Shown piece after piece: positions 1 through 12,215 of a DNA stretch of 64,000 nt; the stretch's first letter is position 1; every line of letters starts with the position of its first letter. Made by a program: the position numbers and the translations under genes. Source of the DNA: Apteryx mantelli (taxonomy: Eukaryota > Chordata > Aves > Apterygiformes > Apterygidae); the NCBI RefSeq assembly GCF_036417845.1, contig NC_089990.1:5096001-5160000 (forward strand). The letters run 5' to 3'. The notes under the pieces were generated by a model. It saw nothing but the letters and a program-made list of their open reading frames with translations. It was not told the DNA's origin and searched no databases.

Positions 1-825
1 CACAGTGGAGAGGAGGAAATCTTTCCAAGCAAAATCTGGAAATCTTGTCCAGCCAAGCACTGCCTGGGGCTGATAGCTGAAATTCCTCCTTCCGCCATTT
101 CCGATTGCTCTGCGGTAGGTGCGGGCTGCAACTGCTGTCTTTGCAACACCCGTCTGAGTCAAAAAAGGCACTGTTTAGTTATGATACCTAAGGCAAACAT
201 AAAATAAATTGGAATGGGATTCATTAGGAATATAATGTTAGAGTGTCCCTGGAGCAGGCAGTGCAACCTCTAGAGACGTGCGATAGCTGCTGCCCTGCAG
301 ACACTTCCCATAGAGCCAGGAGAAACAAAACTCGGTGAGATTTAGGGTACCGTGGTCTGGACATGCATGTATAGAGGAACGGTATAATTTGGGATGGCTG
401 GAGCAGGAGGTACCCGAATGGGAGAGAACTGAATTTCGCTGCACATGGCATCACTGTGAGGGCTGAGAACGGCCCCAAGCTCATCACACCGTTGGTCCGA
501 GGCACCCAGCATGTCCATATGCACTGCCCATCTTCACTGCACCCCAGGGACCCCTAAAGCCCCAGGTGTTTTGTTGCTGGGGGGATAGCCTTTAAATTTT
601 AAAATTTGTTCCTTTGTGCTTTGGCAGAAGTCCTCCGCAGCCTGCAATCCTTCCTTCAACGAGACCCAAGGAATTAGCACAAGATAGGGGCTGTACATTA
701 CAGGCCATCAGGGTTGGCAGGGAAATTATAGGCGCCAGGCAGCTCGGTAGATGCAGGGGGCAAACCCGGGCGGCTGCTCTAGGTGCTCGTCCTGTCGCCC
801 AGGCCCAGCCGCCGAGGCAGCTCGC

Positions 826-858
826 GCTCAGCTCACACTCAGCTCACGCTCAGCTCAC
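826..858. repeat. 11-bp tandem repeat, three copies
   Basis: Three adjacent 11-mers of the form gctcagctcac; the middle copy starts with a instead of g. It is a short local duplication with no known function. Confidence 0.9.
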
Positions 859-2229
859 GCTTGTCCATCGTCCGTAGAGGCCCCCCCACCCGAAACAGTG
901 AAATGCAACATCCAGAGTAAAACCAAGATACAGGATGTCTGGCTCGGGGAGGCTGTGCTTCAGCTGCTCCAACGTATCCTAGAAAATCGTTTCCACTAAG
1001 CCCTATGAAAAGCATTTTCCAAATATCCTCGGAAAGCTGCTGGAGATGCTCGCAGCCGCCGGAGGACTCAGCTAGCGCTCGGGAGAAGCTCGTCTCCGCG
1101 CCGCCGGCCGGGGCGCAGGAGCAAGCCCAACCTGCCTCCTCTCCGGCGTTTTGCTGCCTGGGCTCTGTGACGGCGATTTTTGTGCGATGGTTGGAGCTAG
1201 CGCAGCTGGGAACTGCGGTGGCTTTCCGGGGCAGATAGATACTGCTTTTTCTTTCGGACATCCTGGATGCCTGTGCTCTGGCAACCCTTTCAGCGCCGAG
1301 GAGGGCTCCTTGGCAAACCTCTCATCCAGGTGGAGTGGCAAAGAGGGGGGAAAAAGCTGTTTTAATGTTTTCATGCAGAAATATGTGTTTCAACATGCAC
1401 AGTTCCCGAGCTGTGCCTTGAAGATGCCCCTGCAGAGTCTGTGCTTGAGGGTCCAGCTAACACTCCATCGCCATTTTGCAGCCGAGCCAGGTTTCTTGCT
1501 GGTTGTGGGGCTCTTCCAGAGGATGCCGACCGTCCTGGCACGGCTGGGTGTATCCTATCACTCCCGTTTGATCACAGACCTCCTCCTCTCCCTCTGCCCC
1601 CAGCTTGGCACGCTCGCGGCTAGCCAGAGCAGGGCTCCTGCTGTAAAAGCAGCTGCTGCTTCCCCGGCCGGCGGCAGAGTCGATCCTACCCCTGCCAGCA
1701 GCTGCGCACCCCGGGCAGCAACCGGCCCCGCTGCGCTGTGCTGCCGGGCTGCTGCCTGCTCGGAGCCATGCAGGGCTGGCCAAAAATCCTGATGATTTTA
1801 ACCTTTTTTTATTTTTGTTAATTAAAAAAATGGGAGGAATTTGCATCATCCTTTTAGTTTTCTTTTTTTTTGCCCAATGCTGTTTCCTGGCCAGCCTGTG
1901 CATCCCGGTCAGGCGAGGTGACTCCCAAAAGAGTCGGTTTATTCGCAAATGAAATGAGGATTCTCATTAAATGAGAATAATCCCTTCCATCCTCATAGCT
2001 GCTCTGTCTCAAGGCATCGCTGCTTAACCCCCCCTCAGTCTCCTTGCCCAAACGGTTTGCACGCAGCGCTCCAGCGGCAGCTCCCCAGGGCCAAATCCAG
2101 CGCGGCGCTGCGAATCGACTGCCCTTGCAGGAGAAAGAAAGACACCGGGGTATTTCCAGTGATTTCTTTTCGTGCCCGTGGTGCTGCTGACGCTCAGCGT
2201 TGCAGACAGGTGGCCTGGCTGCCGCCTTC

Positions 2230-2360
2230 TTTTTATTATGCAGCTCCCAAGGGATGGTGAGGAACTGCACTTTAATACGGTGCATCTGAATTTTAATTGA
2301 ATTGTAGCCTGCAGCTAAGCGGAAAGGCATTAAAATCAAACTTCGGTGTTTCACTGTGCA
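2230..2360. promoter_or_regulatory. AT-rich island, possible conserved noncoding element
   Basis: An AT-rich block inside GC-rich surroundings, containing several homeodomain-type TTAAT/ATTAAA cores around 2270-2335 and no reading frame. It has the look of an enhancer-type conserved noncoding element, but conservation cannot be judged from one sequence. Confidence 0.2.
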
Positions 2361-3454
2361 GCGTGTGTGCCATCGTACCTCTGAAATAACTGATTGCCTC
2401 TATACCAAACAGGCTGCTCTGTCTCTGCTTGTGTCTCCTTGCATTTTAGCGGAAGCATATATTTATGGTCAGTTTATTATTTCCTAAATTTGGTTACAAT
2501 TTTTCTTTATTTTAATAAAGTCACCCGCAAGTATACTCAGGGAGATGATTACATGTTTGGACACCGTGCTGATGCCGATACGTTGCATTTTTTCACCTGT
2601 GGCTCCAAGAGCCCCTTGCAGCAGCCCATGTGTCTCACCCGGCCGGTCGCAGAAACGTGAGCTGTGTCCCAGGGACGCCGCCTCAGACCAAAAGCGCTGG
2701 ACTGCATGGATTTTCTACGTAAGCTAGAGTTTAATAAGAACTACCGCAAGGACCAGATTTTACAGACAATCCCTCCGGCGGCGCAGAGCCTCGCTAAGGC
2801 AAAGCAGGAGAGAAATCAGTGTTGCCCCCGGGAGCTCCCTGGGGATACTATTATGCATGCTAAATAGCATAAAAGTAAGTAGCACAGACCACTTCAAAAA
2901 CCATACGAGTCACTGCGCACTTCGCAGCTCCCCAGATCGACTGCTGCTTGAACAGGGATCCGCGGCAGCTGCGGGTTTATTCGATCTAGATATCTGAAAT
3001 CACCGCGTCTGGTTTTTGCAACGCGATTCCAACCCGGGGCTGCAAGACACAGAGCAGATGTCAGAGAGGAAAAAAAGGGCTAGAAACACCGCAGTCCCTG
3101 GCGTTTTTGTGCGCTCGGCGCCCCAGGGATCCAGAGCGGCAGGGTGCCTCGCGCCCGGCCAACGCGCGGGAGCAGCAGCCGCGGCCGTGATCGCCATCAG
3201 GGTGATCACCGGAGGGTTGCGAGAGGAGATATTTTAGCTGGAACTCGGAGCAAGAGCTAGAAAACCCCCAATCAGACAGAAACACGCGGAGTGAGGCAAA
3301 ATGAGTATCGATACGCCCCTGCAATGGTGGCGAGCCAGCAAATAACTGAACGCACAGACCTCTGAAATCAAAATACTGAAAACAGTCTCTAGCTTTTGTT
3401 TTTAAAAAGGAAAGTATCTTGCTGCCAGAACAGATTTCTCTAGCATACGAGAGC

Positions 3455-3515
3455 AGAAGGGAAGGAGAGAGACGGGGAGGGGAGGGGAGAGCAAGGGGAA
3501 GAGAAACGCCAGACA
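3455..3515 (+). other. Polypurine tract with G-quadruplex motif
   Basis: A nearly pure A/G run. Positions 3474-3498 contain four runs of four G separated by loops of 1, 1 and 7 bases, which meets the usual G-quadruplex rule. The polypurine strand could also form triplex DNA. No gene adjoins it. Confidence 0.6.
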
Positions 3516-4289
3516 AGAGAGGTGGCCCAGCAGGACCCGAAATACAGGGGAGAGCTGGCAGAAAGGCCAGGAACCCCGAGCAGAGCATTTTCCTGTGTTT
3601 TTTTTCAGGAGTTTCCTTGCTTTAAGGAATGTCATGATTGCATAAAAAGCAATTTTACATTCAAGAGCAAAACTTCCTTGGTATCTTCCAGTTCACCTTT
3701 GGAAGAAAAACCATTTTCCCCGCTTAGCTTCAGGGGACCTATCCAGCACCCTTCACAAGGACATTTCCTCATTCATTTTGTATATTTTAGGACTCATTTA
3801 ATATGCATGGAATATATGAACAAATAAGGGTTCACATGCCAGTTCCTTGAAATGTCTGTGATTTAGAATAGAAATCTTTATTATTTATGTAACAGAAAAA
3901 ATAATATTTGCAAGAAATGAATGGCCACCTAGGAGCTTCAAACCACTGCTACGCCAGCTGGCTCATGGCTGGCTCTGCACGTCGGCAGAGGTGAGGAGGG
4001 ATTTAAGCCATTGTTAATTCTTGATTTAACCCTCTTCCCTGGCAGCAGAACCGAAATCACTCGCCTCTCCCCCCTTTCCCAGCCGGTGCACTGGGGAGGT
4101 TTCTGTGCCTGGCGGCAGAACAAGGCTTCGGATGTGGTCTGGGCTCTGCCACAACAGTGCGTGTCCAAGGATGGGGCACTGCTTCGAAGGAAAACAAAAA
4201 GCAGCAGAGAAAGGCCCTGCTCGTCTTCCAGGAGATGGGGGGAGCACTCAGACCCACAAGCTGGCCCCAGGCGTGCGTCTGCACTCAGC

Positions 4290-4470
4290 AGTTTGCATCT
4301 CATTGGAGAAACAGAGGCTATTTTATTAGTATGCAGAGGCGATTTTTTGCATGTATAGGACCCTGCATGAAAAAGGCAAAACAGGCGGAACTTTATACAT
4401 CTCTAATAATGGCAGAGCAGCAATTAATATTGAATGTAGCAAATGCACAAACTGGCAGGAGTGGCGTTTG
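4290..4470. promoter_or_regulatory. AT-rich island with octamer-like and TAAT cores
   Basis: This block carries an octamer-like TTTGCATCTCATT near 4294, TTATTAGTATGCA near 4323, TTTTTTGCATGTA near 4343, and CTAATAATGG plus CAATTAATATTGAATG in 4400-4437. The flanks are strongly GC-rich. The density of POU and homeodomain-type cores suggests a developmental enhancer. This is inference from motif content only. Confidence 0.25.
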
Positions 4471-7400
4471 GCCCTAAAATTTTGCGGAGCCAGCCGCGGC
4501 GCTGGGAGGTGGGCGCCCCGCTGCCCAGCACCCCGTCCTCCACCGGCTGCCGGACCATCGTCCCTGCGCAAGGAGGTGCAGGAGGAGGCATCCTGCAGGC
4601 AAGGAAAACACCTGCCCAAAAGAGGTGTCACTGCCTTCCCGAAAGCAAGGCGGAACCACGAAACGCTGCCCTCTCACAAGACTGCATCTTGCAGGAGAAG
4701 CCTGAAAGGTCAGAAAGGATATTTGAAAATGCAGGGCAACGAAGTGTGCAGGGAGAGGAGATTCGAGTCAGTTATACGCACGCAGAGACGATGCCCGGTG
4801 CAGCAGAGACCTCCTCTAACACTGAACTGCTTCGAAAGGAGATTCGGGTCTGAGAAAAGGTGAGCAGAGGTGATTTCTGCTGAGGCTTCATTACCTGCCT
4901 CTGCTGCCTAATTGCTCGTTTTCTCTGTAGCAGCCCTGACCTGTAGAAGGACACTTAAAAATTATTCCTTGCATTTTTATTTAATAAAATAAAGTGCACA
5001 GGCCAAGAGATGGGGCAAATGTGCCCACAGCAGCAGGGAGAAGGCTGACGAAGCAGCCGAGAGGGAAGCAGACCCCGGTTGAAACCTCAGCACGGCGTGC
5101 AAGCCTGCAGCTTCTGCTCTGCGATCTGCTGCAGCCTCACCGACACGTGCTGCTACCAAAAGGTGCCCGGCCACGCAAGCCCAGCAGGCACCAAAGCCCC
5201 GTCCCGCAGCCTCTCCAGGCTCCCCAGCAGGCTATAGGAGGACGGGACCCTCCCTGGGGCCACGCTCTGCCCTCTTCATCCTCTTTCCTGCCCTGGCTCG
5301 GCTCCGACACCGCAGGAGCCGCGAGGGGATTGCACGTAACCACGGTCCGTTTCCATTCTTCTGAGATTGAGGTTCATTTGAACATACGTGTGCAGTCACA
5401 GAATATAATTGTTTGCAGGCGTGAATGAACCTCATCAGTTTTGCTTACTATTTCAAGGGGTTTTTGCTTGCTTAATGCTCTGTGGTTATTGCCTCTGCTT
5501 TAGATGAGACAAAACCGTTGCTCTGTTCTCAGTCGCAGCTATTTATATCTTGCAGTAACACTTCTCAAGATACAAGGAAAGGTACGAAACCAGTAGCGTA
5601 AAATTAGGACAAAGACACAGCCTCCAGGGCCAGGCTGCTCAAAAGCGGTCGCTAACGTTACCTCCTGGCTTTTGTTTTCCCTGCTGCATTGTTTCTCTGC
5701 AAGCTCTCAGGTAGATGCTCTTTAATTCAGTTTATTTAAACTTACATCAAAGGAACAGGAGTGCTTGTCTTCGGGGACATCAGTCCCACACTCAGCGCTA
5801 GACATGCCGACACCAGTGGCGATAGCCTGTAAGAGCCTCTGCACTCCGGGAAAAGCAGCGGTAGCAAGACACAGAGGATGCTGGTGGAAGCCACAACCTA
5901 TTCGCTTTTCTTTATAGCACTTGCTTATAACTGATCAGGCAGGATTGTGCCAGAGGGAAGCACATGGATATATCGCTGATGCCAAGCCATTACGTGGCTG
6001 CAGTCGGAAGTCGCCCTCTCAGTCATCTCCAACCAGTCAGCGCCCCATCCCACTCAGCAGACCATGACCTAGGCTCAGTTAAGACCTGTTCGTCTCCCAG
6101 CTGGAGAGGTGGAGATCACACAGTGCTTCCAGCCGTGAAGGCTCAGCATGTCATGCAGACCAAGCACTTCTTCCCAGAAACACAGCAGCATCTGCATTCC
6201 TGAACCGTGTCCCCTCTGTACACCACTTACCCATACTGAATCAAACACCAAGTCTTGATACTCACTTACATGGGCCTGAAATATCTCATGAGACCATTTA
6301 GAGATCCAAGGTGAAAACACTCCTTGCACAATGAGGCTCTCCACCACGAGGGCAGGAGACATGGACCTCCTGGGGAACCGGTCTCAGGCTCGGAGGTGAA
6401 CTGTCCCCAGGAAGGACAGGCTATCACAACCAACCTCCTCTTCCTCCTCAAGTGCAGGTGCATTTCATCAACCTGCTCACTCTAACCTAAGTGTGATTTA
6501 TATTTTAAAACTACCAAAACTAGATAGTACCACGCTTGCTTGTGCCATTGGGAGAAGCAGGAAGAACAGCTAGTGAGATGCCGGCCGCACTGCTTCACGC
6601 ACTGCTAGTGGTGCTGGGCTCTCCAGAGAGGCACAGTACAAGAGCATATATGGATTAGACCGGGATGCAGTAGAGCTTATTCAGCCCAAACATGGTGTGG
6701 GTGAAAGCTCCACATTTTCATGGAGAGTAATTGTCTGTTCTGCGATGGCAGAAACCACCTTGCTCGCAGGACTAACTTTTTCAAACCTAGCAGTCCAAAG
6801 TTGCTTCTTTTTTTCCGGTTCGTTTGCTTTTCCATCCCTTGGAAATGCCATCACGACAAGCAGTTATTGCAGGGAACGTTGCATTCACAGGGAGGCTTCC
6901 CTGTTCCAGCTGTGCGGAGCCAAAACGTAAAGGTCCTGCTCCAGCCCTCTGTGCATTGCAAGCTGGTCAGCATGTTGACTTTATGAGCAGTAAATATCAC
7001 TTCTTGATTTAAATAAATTATATGGAAACATGGATATTCAAAAACATGGTTTTATTATAGTCATTAGGGTGCCAGTTTTGCAAAGACTTCAATTTGTGCC
7101 TAGATAAGAGAATATGTTTAAACCACTGCTGGGCCTTGCTGCGTTAGACATTTCCAAGCCTCCAGGGTGCTGTGAAGCCTGTCACTGGGGGGAGATTCCT
7201 AAAGGATCCAAGGGAAAATTGAAACCCATTGAAATCCAGCAACATCTGAGCACTTGACAGGTACTTTTTGTGCCTTTTAAAATATCCCCTCTGACTCTAA
7301 GATCGCAGCTTGTCTTTTCAGGAGGTTGCTGAGATACTGTTTTTCTTGTCCCAGGATGTTTTCCCTTCGTGATTCCCTAAGGAGAAATTGGCTGACAAAA

Positions 7401-8444
7401 ATAAGTACTTAGTAATTTTTAGCATTCAGTTGTGGATACCATTGCCTTTCAGATGGAAACAAATCTTTGCTTCCCATTTTACTGCATTCATATAATTCCT
7501 TGTGCCTGCTTATATTTAGGTGATTTTGTAGGCGTTTCCCCTGCTACTTAGCCCATGTGCTAAAGTTTCACAAACATAACATCGGAGGTCCAACTCCTCC
7601 AAAAAAATTCTGCCTGTGGTTAAAAGTGACTCGTGTAACCAGAGGTGCCCTGGTGTGTTACATGCACTCAATGATATTTTTATCCCGCTGTTTTCTTCGA
7701 TGATTAAAGCCTTTATCATATAAGCTGGCACTCCGAAACTGCTGCTCGAGTTCAACACCCAAATACGGTGCTGCAGCCCACGTTACAGCTCGGTCTAGGC
7801 AAAACAAGCTGATGCATGTGCACGTCCTGATGCGTTGCCCCGTGTCTGCAGGGAGCACGTCCGGGGCTTCGGCAGCAGGACGGACGCCGTGTCTGCGCAC
7901 CGCGTGCGGTGATTCGGTTTTTCCCATCGGCCAAGAGCTGCTGTGCAAGCATGCAGCCGCAGGGAAAGCGCGCGCCATATCCAGATAACAAATATGACTT
8001 GTTCAACAAACATTCGACTCGAAATGCAGACAGCGTAATTGAGATACCCATCTGCCGCAGAAAAGCCTTCTGAGGAGTTAAGTTACACCCTTCGAACGTC
8101 ACAGATCCAATTACAATTCAGCTACCCCTCCCGGGGAACTAGCATAGGAGCTAATTTCCCATGTGTGGGAAATTGCCTTTTATCAAAGCCAGCGTTATCC
8201 TTGGGAACGGGAGGGCTCCGGCACCAGCATCCAAGGGCCTCGCAGGGGCCCTGCAGCAATGCCTCCGGCTGCTCCTGGATGTTTTGGGGCTTGGGGAAGG
8301 CAGCAGCCTCCGAGCAGCTTGGCCCAGTGTTTTCCCTTCGCTGGGACCAGCAGGAGCGGCAGCGGCAATGCGGGAGCGCTCAGTCGTTCAGGCCAGAGCG
8401 TTTGCAATCCACAGGGTGAGCGGCGGAGCAAGCTGCTGCTCTGA

Positions 8445-8466
8445 AGATAAAGATAAAGATGAGTCA
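8445..8466 (+). promoter_or_regulatory. Tandem GATA sites beside an AP-1/NF-E2 site
   Basis: Two adjacent AGATAA hexamers at 8445-8450 and 8451-8456 are followed at 8460-8466 by TGAGTCA, a perfect AP-1 core that also serves small-Maf partners. GATA and NF-E2-type sites side by side are typical of blood-cell enhancers. Whether this one is used is unknown. Confidence 0.35.
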
Positions 8467-9849
8467 TCCCCCTCCGGAGCAGCAGCTTCCAAGTTACTGG
8501 GCGGGCAGCAGTTTTCTTTCAATAATGTTGATTTTTTTTTTTTTTGCTTGATCTTCAAAGGCGCAATGCAGAGAGAGCAAAACAGCTCCAAATCCACTCG
8601 TGTGCGAGAAGATAGAGTGATTTCAATCCAAGCAAGCCCTGGGAAGCCACTGCATCTGCACGTTGCCAACAGGACCCAGCTCAGGATTTTCTGGTTAAAC
8701 TTTCTCAGGAGATAACGTGCTATCTGCTAAATCAATGTTCTCCACTGGAACATTTCCGTTGTGCTGACATCCTTATTTCCCACCAAGAAATGAAATATTT
8801 CATTCTGAGCCGTCTCCCCCAGGCTAATGCCTGCCGTTCTGCAGTACTGAGTCGAAACATTTCCCATTTCGCCTCTGGCTGAGCTGCCACCATGTCAAAT
8901 GGAGGACGGTCCCCAAACCGGCCAGGGACTGTCTCCCACGAGGAGGATGCAGGCCTGAGGCCCCGAACCGCCTCTCCAGAGGCATGAGCGGGTAGGTGAT
9001 GCCCTGCACAAACACCCGGCCATTTAAGGGGGAAGGATATACTTTTAGCGGGGCAGACGGCTGGGGAATTGCCTGGCACCCTGGGACAGGTTGGGAATGG
9101 AGACCTTATACGACACCTCCCTGGGCATGGTGGTAGCGCAGGCACAGTGCTGCACTGGCCCAAAGTGAAATGTTTTGGCATTTCCCAGTTTGCTCGTTCT
9201 TTTTAACTTTCCTTTTAACGGAGACATGATACACACACACTGTGTCCCGATTCGGGGTATAATATCACATCAAACTGTTGGTGTCCCCCCCAGGTCTCTC
9301 CCCGTGGTGAGAGCCAGCACCAGTGAAGGACACTTGGACGACGATACTGGTACGGGGTTCGTTAGTCCACGGTTACATTGCCGAAAGTCTGCGGGTCGTG
9401 TCCCTTCTGTTTCCATCCTTCTTGACTCCAGAAGGACTATGGTCACTCTGCAAAACTGCCTCATCTTTGCTACAGCCCGGTACAGTTTGTGGTTTCTTAT
9501 TGCTTGCGCTGGCCCACAGCAAATAAGCAGCAAAAGTCACATTAGCATTTTCCCACAATAGTCGCCTTGCAAGCCCGCAGCGGGGCGTTATCTGCATCCG
9601 TGCGGCAACAAGTCCCCGAGCCGGAGCCCTGGCGTCTCCTTGGATTAGGCACTTTGCGCTGTAACTGGATTGCTCGCGCTCAGCACACGGCAGCGTGGCT
9701 TTTGCTGCGCTGGGAAGTCCCCTGGGTCACAGATTCAGGCATTTTTTGGTCTCGGAGTACTTCAGGCTGGTGGGCCCCAAAGCAGATTTCCCCACAGCTT
9801 CACATCCCTGACTGCCTTCATGACGGTGTAAATCAGCAAAAAAAATTGG

Positions 9850-10040
9850 ATGAATCCTTAGGTTGAACCAATATGGTTACTCTTGAGATCTAATGAACTA
9901 CAGTAGGCAGAAATAAAGAAACCATGACTGGCTGAAGAGTAAATCAAATGCAAGTTATTGGCATGGCAGCGGATTTCAAATTTCAACACGCCGAGGGCCA
10001 TATGCATTCAACAAAAGCACAAACGTTGTGTTTCCTATCA
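9850..10040. promoter_or_regulatory. AT-rich island, possible conserved noncoding element
   Basis: AT-rich, non-coding, with ATATGCATTCAACAAAAGC near 10001 and a CCAAT-like core near 9868. Similar short islands follow at 10190-10245 (CCATTAATTGAGC) and 10390-10445 (ATAAATAATAAATGC). Regulatory use is a guess. Confidence 0.18.
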
Positions 10041-12119
10041 AGCCGCTCTTCCCAGCACCTGCTCCAGTTAAATGGGTAGAAACACAGACCGAGCGACACT
10101 TTCTGCTGCGTTCCCGAGCCCATTGCTCTGCAACATGCCCCCCTTGGGAAATTATGCTGTGCTGCCATCCCCAACATACAGGCCTGCCAGACCATTAATT
10201 GAGCTCGTATTAGAGCAGTTTAATTCAAGTAAGCCCTGAAATTGGTGCCAAAGGCCTTGGCGAGGAACTGCTGCCACGACAGGACTGAATCCAGCCCGAC
10301 CCTCGTCGGCAGGACACAGGACAGACTGCCACAGCCGCCGCGGTGAGCCGTCCCTGCCTGGCCCTGCCACTGCACCCCAAGTGTTTCCGTCCTGGATAAA
10401 TAATAAATGCAATAACAAGCCAAAGCTGAATTTTCCCCTTCAAGACTAGACGAAGCTCAGTTATGACCAGGCCATGGCGCAGGGACGTTGGCACCTCCGT
10501 CCCAGGCTCGCGGGCTCCTTCCTGCCCTGGCTCAGCTCCAGCACCGGCACGGACGGATCGTGCGGGCTGAAGGGGAGGGGGCGACTCAGCTCCCGCAGTG
10601 TGTCCGGCTCGTCGGCACTGGTGTCGCAGGCCAGCGACAGCCCTGACTGCTTCCCTGAGATCCTGCATGATTATTCAAATATGGTGAAGTTGGGAGATTA
10701 GTGGGTTTGATGAATTTTTGGCAGGTTTCCAGCCAGCTCCATGTATTTATTACTGATATCGCCCTGGGCTGGGCTCGGGGATGGAGGGATGCTCAAGGCC
10801 AGACCCCGAGGGGAAAGTGGGAGCCTGCCTTGCATCCCGGGCCAGGGCAGTGGGAGAGCATCACTGCGCTCAGCAGCGCGGTGCTGGTGCACAAGCCGCA
10901 GAAGAGTGCCCTGAGCGAACGCTGCACTTCTGCCTTAAAACGGCTCATGGAAAATCCCATCGGTGCAGCCGGTCTGCACCAGGCAGCAACCTCATTGCCG
11001 ACATTGCAGTGCCCTGCAGAAAGAGGAGAAATCGTCCTCCTGTGGTTCAAGGTCCTCCTGAGCAGCGCGAGGGCCCAGTCGCTGCTGCCGCACATCCGGC
11101 ACCTCGCACCGCAACGGGCGGCCGCGGGGACGGGGGCTCTGCGGAGGCGGCCTCTATTTCCCCCAAATGCTTCGAGCGCTGCTGCTGATTTCAGCTTTAC
11201 TTATTGTAATGTGTCCTTTCCTGCGGTCATTTGTCTTGTTCTTTAAAGGGTACGGGCTGACATTTGGTCTTTGGCAGATTTAGCATCGCTCACGAGCGTA
11301 AAGGTTCTGTCTGCTTAAATAAAGTTTTATCCCAGATGCTATTCACGAGTTTCTGTCCCCTCCTCACCAAAATGTCAAGAGCTGCACCCAGCTGGCAGGG
11401 CCCCTCGCTCTGGTTTCTGAGCAGCACGGCAGCTTGCATGTGCGCAGCCCCAGGTTGGGGTTTGGGAGCCCCCGGGAAGAGGCTTTCTGAGCCCACGTAT
11501 TCTTGGGAGGCAGCCGCAGCACCGAGCTGCCGTCTGCGCGTCCATCTGAGGCTCCAAGGCTTCAAGGTTCATTCAGATAGATACCTATCAGGCTTTAAAT
11601 ACACAGGTAGCATCACTTAAAGTGTTTTCTTCTGTTCTTCAACATGTTTCTTTGTGTCCTTGTGCTGCATGCATGGAGCATATCTGTCCTGGGAGGCGTA
11701 TTCTGCCCCAGCAAGGACAAAGCTTCTTCATTTGCTTGGTAGAATTAAATGTTCATTTTGCTGTTGTAAAAACAAACGAGGGGTTAAAATGTGCAAGGCA
11801 AGATGATCCTACCTTGTGTTCCCGAGCCATGGATGAATGTCATCAGCTACATGACGTAGGCTCCATGGTCTCCTTGTGCAACCCAGTCCTGGTTACGCCA
11901 TACAGAGATGCTTCCGTTACAGTGAATTGCCTCCAATCCATCCTGCTCCAGATGGACTCCAACCTCCAGCGCTACGGCCTGCGCTGGCACAGCCTGCGCT
12001 GAGGGCGGACGGTGGCTTTGCCAGTGATCACTGCCAGCAAGCGGGGCATGAACGGCTGTTAAATGCTGTTAACTACCGCAACGTTATCCGGGAGCTCTGG
12101 AGGTTGCGATGGTAGCAGC

Positions 12120-12215
12120 AGTGTCTGCTAGGGCTCTATCTATGCATTTGCAATCATTTTCCTACCATTAATGACAGCAGGTGATAAAAATGCAGTTATT
12201 AAAACAGGGCATCAG
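12120..12215. promoter_or_regulatory. AT-rich island with homeodomain-like cores
   Basis: TATGCATTTGCAATCATTTTCC is followed by CCATTAATGACAGCAGGTG and TTATTAAAAC. Octamer-like, TAAT and E-box (CAGGTG) cores cluster within about 80 bases between GC-rich flanks. No reading frame is present. Confidence 0.22.

Larger units (their letters stand above)
1..8440. other. GC-rich intergenic region, no gene seen
   Basis: I see no credible coding exon here. Open frames are short, overlap on both strands and show no domain, as expected where GC richness makes stop codons rare. The stretch alternates between GC-rich blocks (for example 740-1140 and 3000-3260) and AT-rich blocks rich in TAAT and ATTA cores (for example 2230-2360 and 4290-4470). 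In mammals the gene upstream of WDR44 is KLHL13. I see none of its BTB/Kelch coding sequence here, so this is probably intergenic regulatory DNA. Confidence 0.5.

Noticed and set aside
1151-1792. 213-codon + strand frame in the GC-rich upstream block
   Set aside because: Low-complexity, arginine/alanine/proline-rich translation with no family signature, overlapped by other frames. GC-rich DNA makes such frames by chance.
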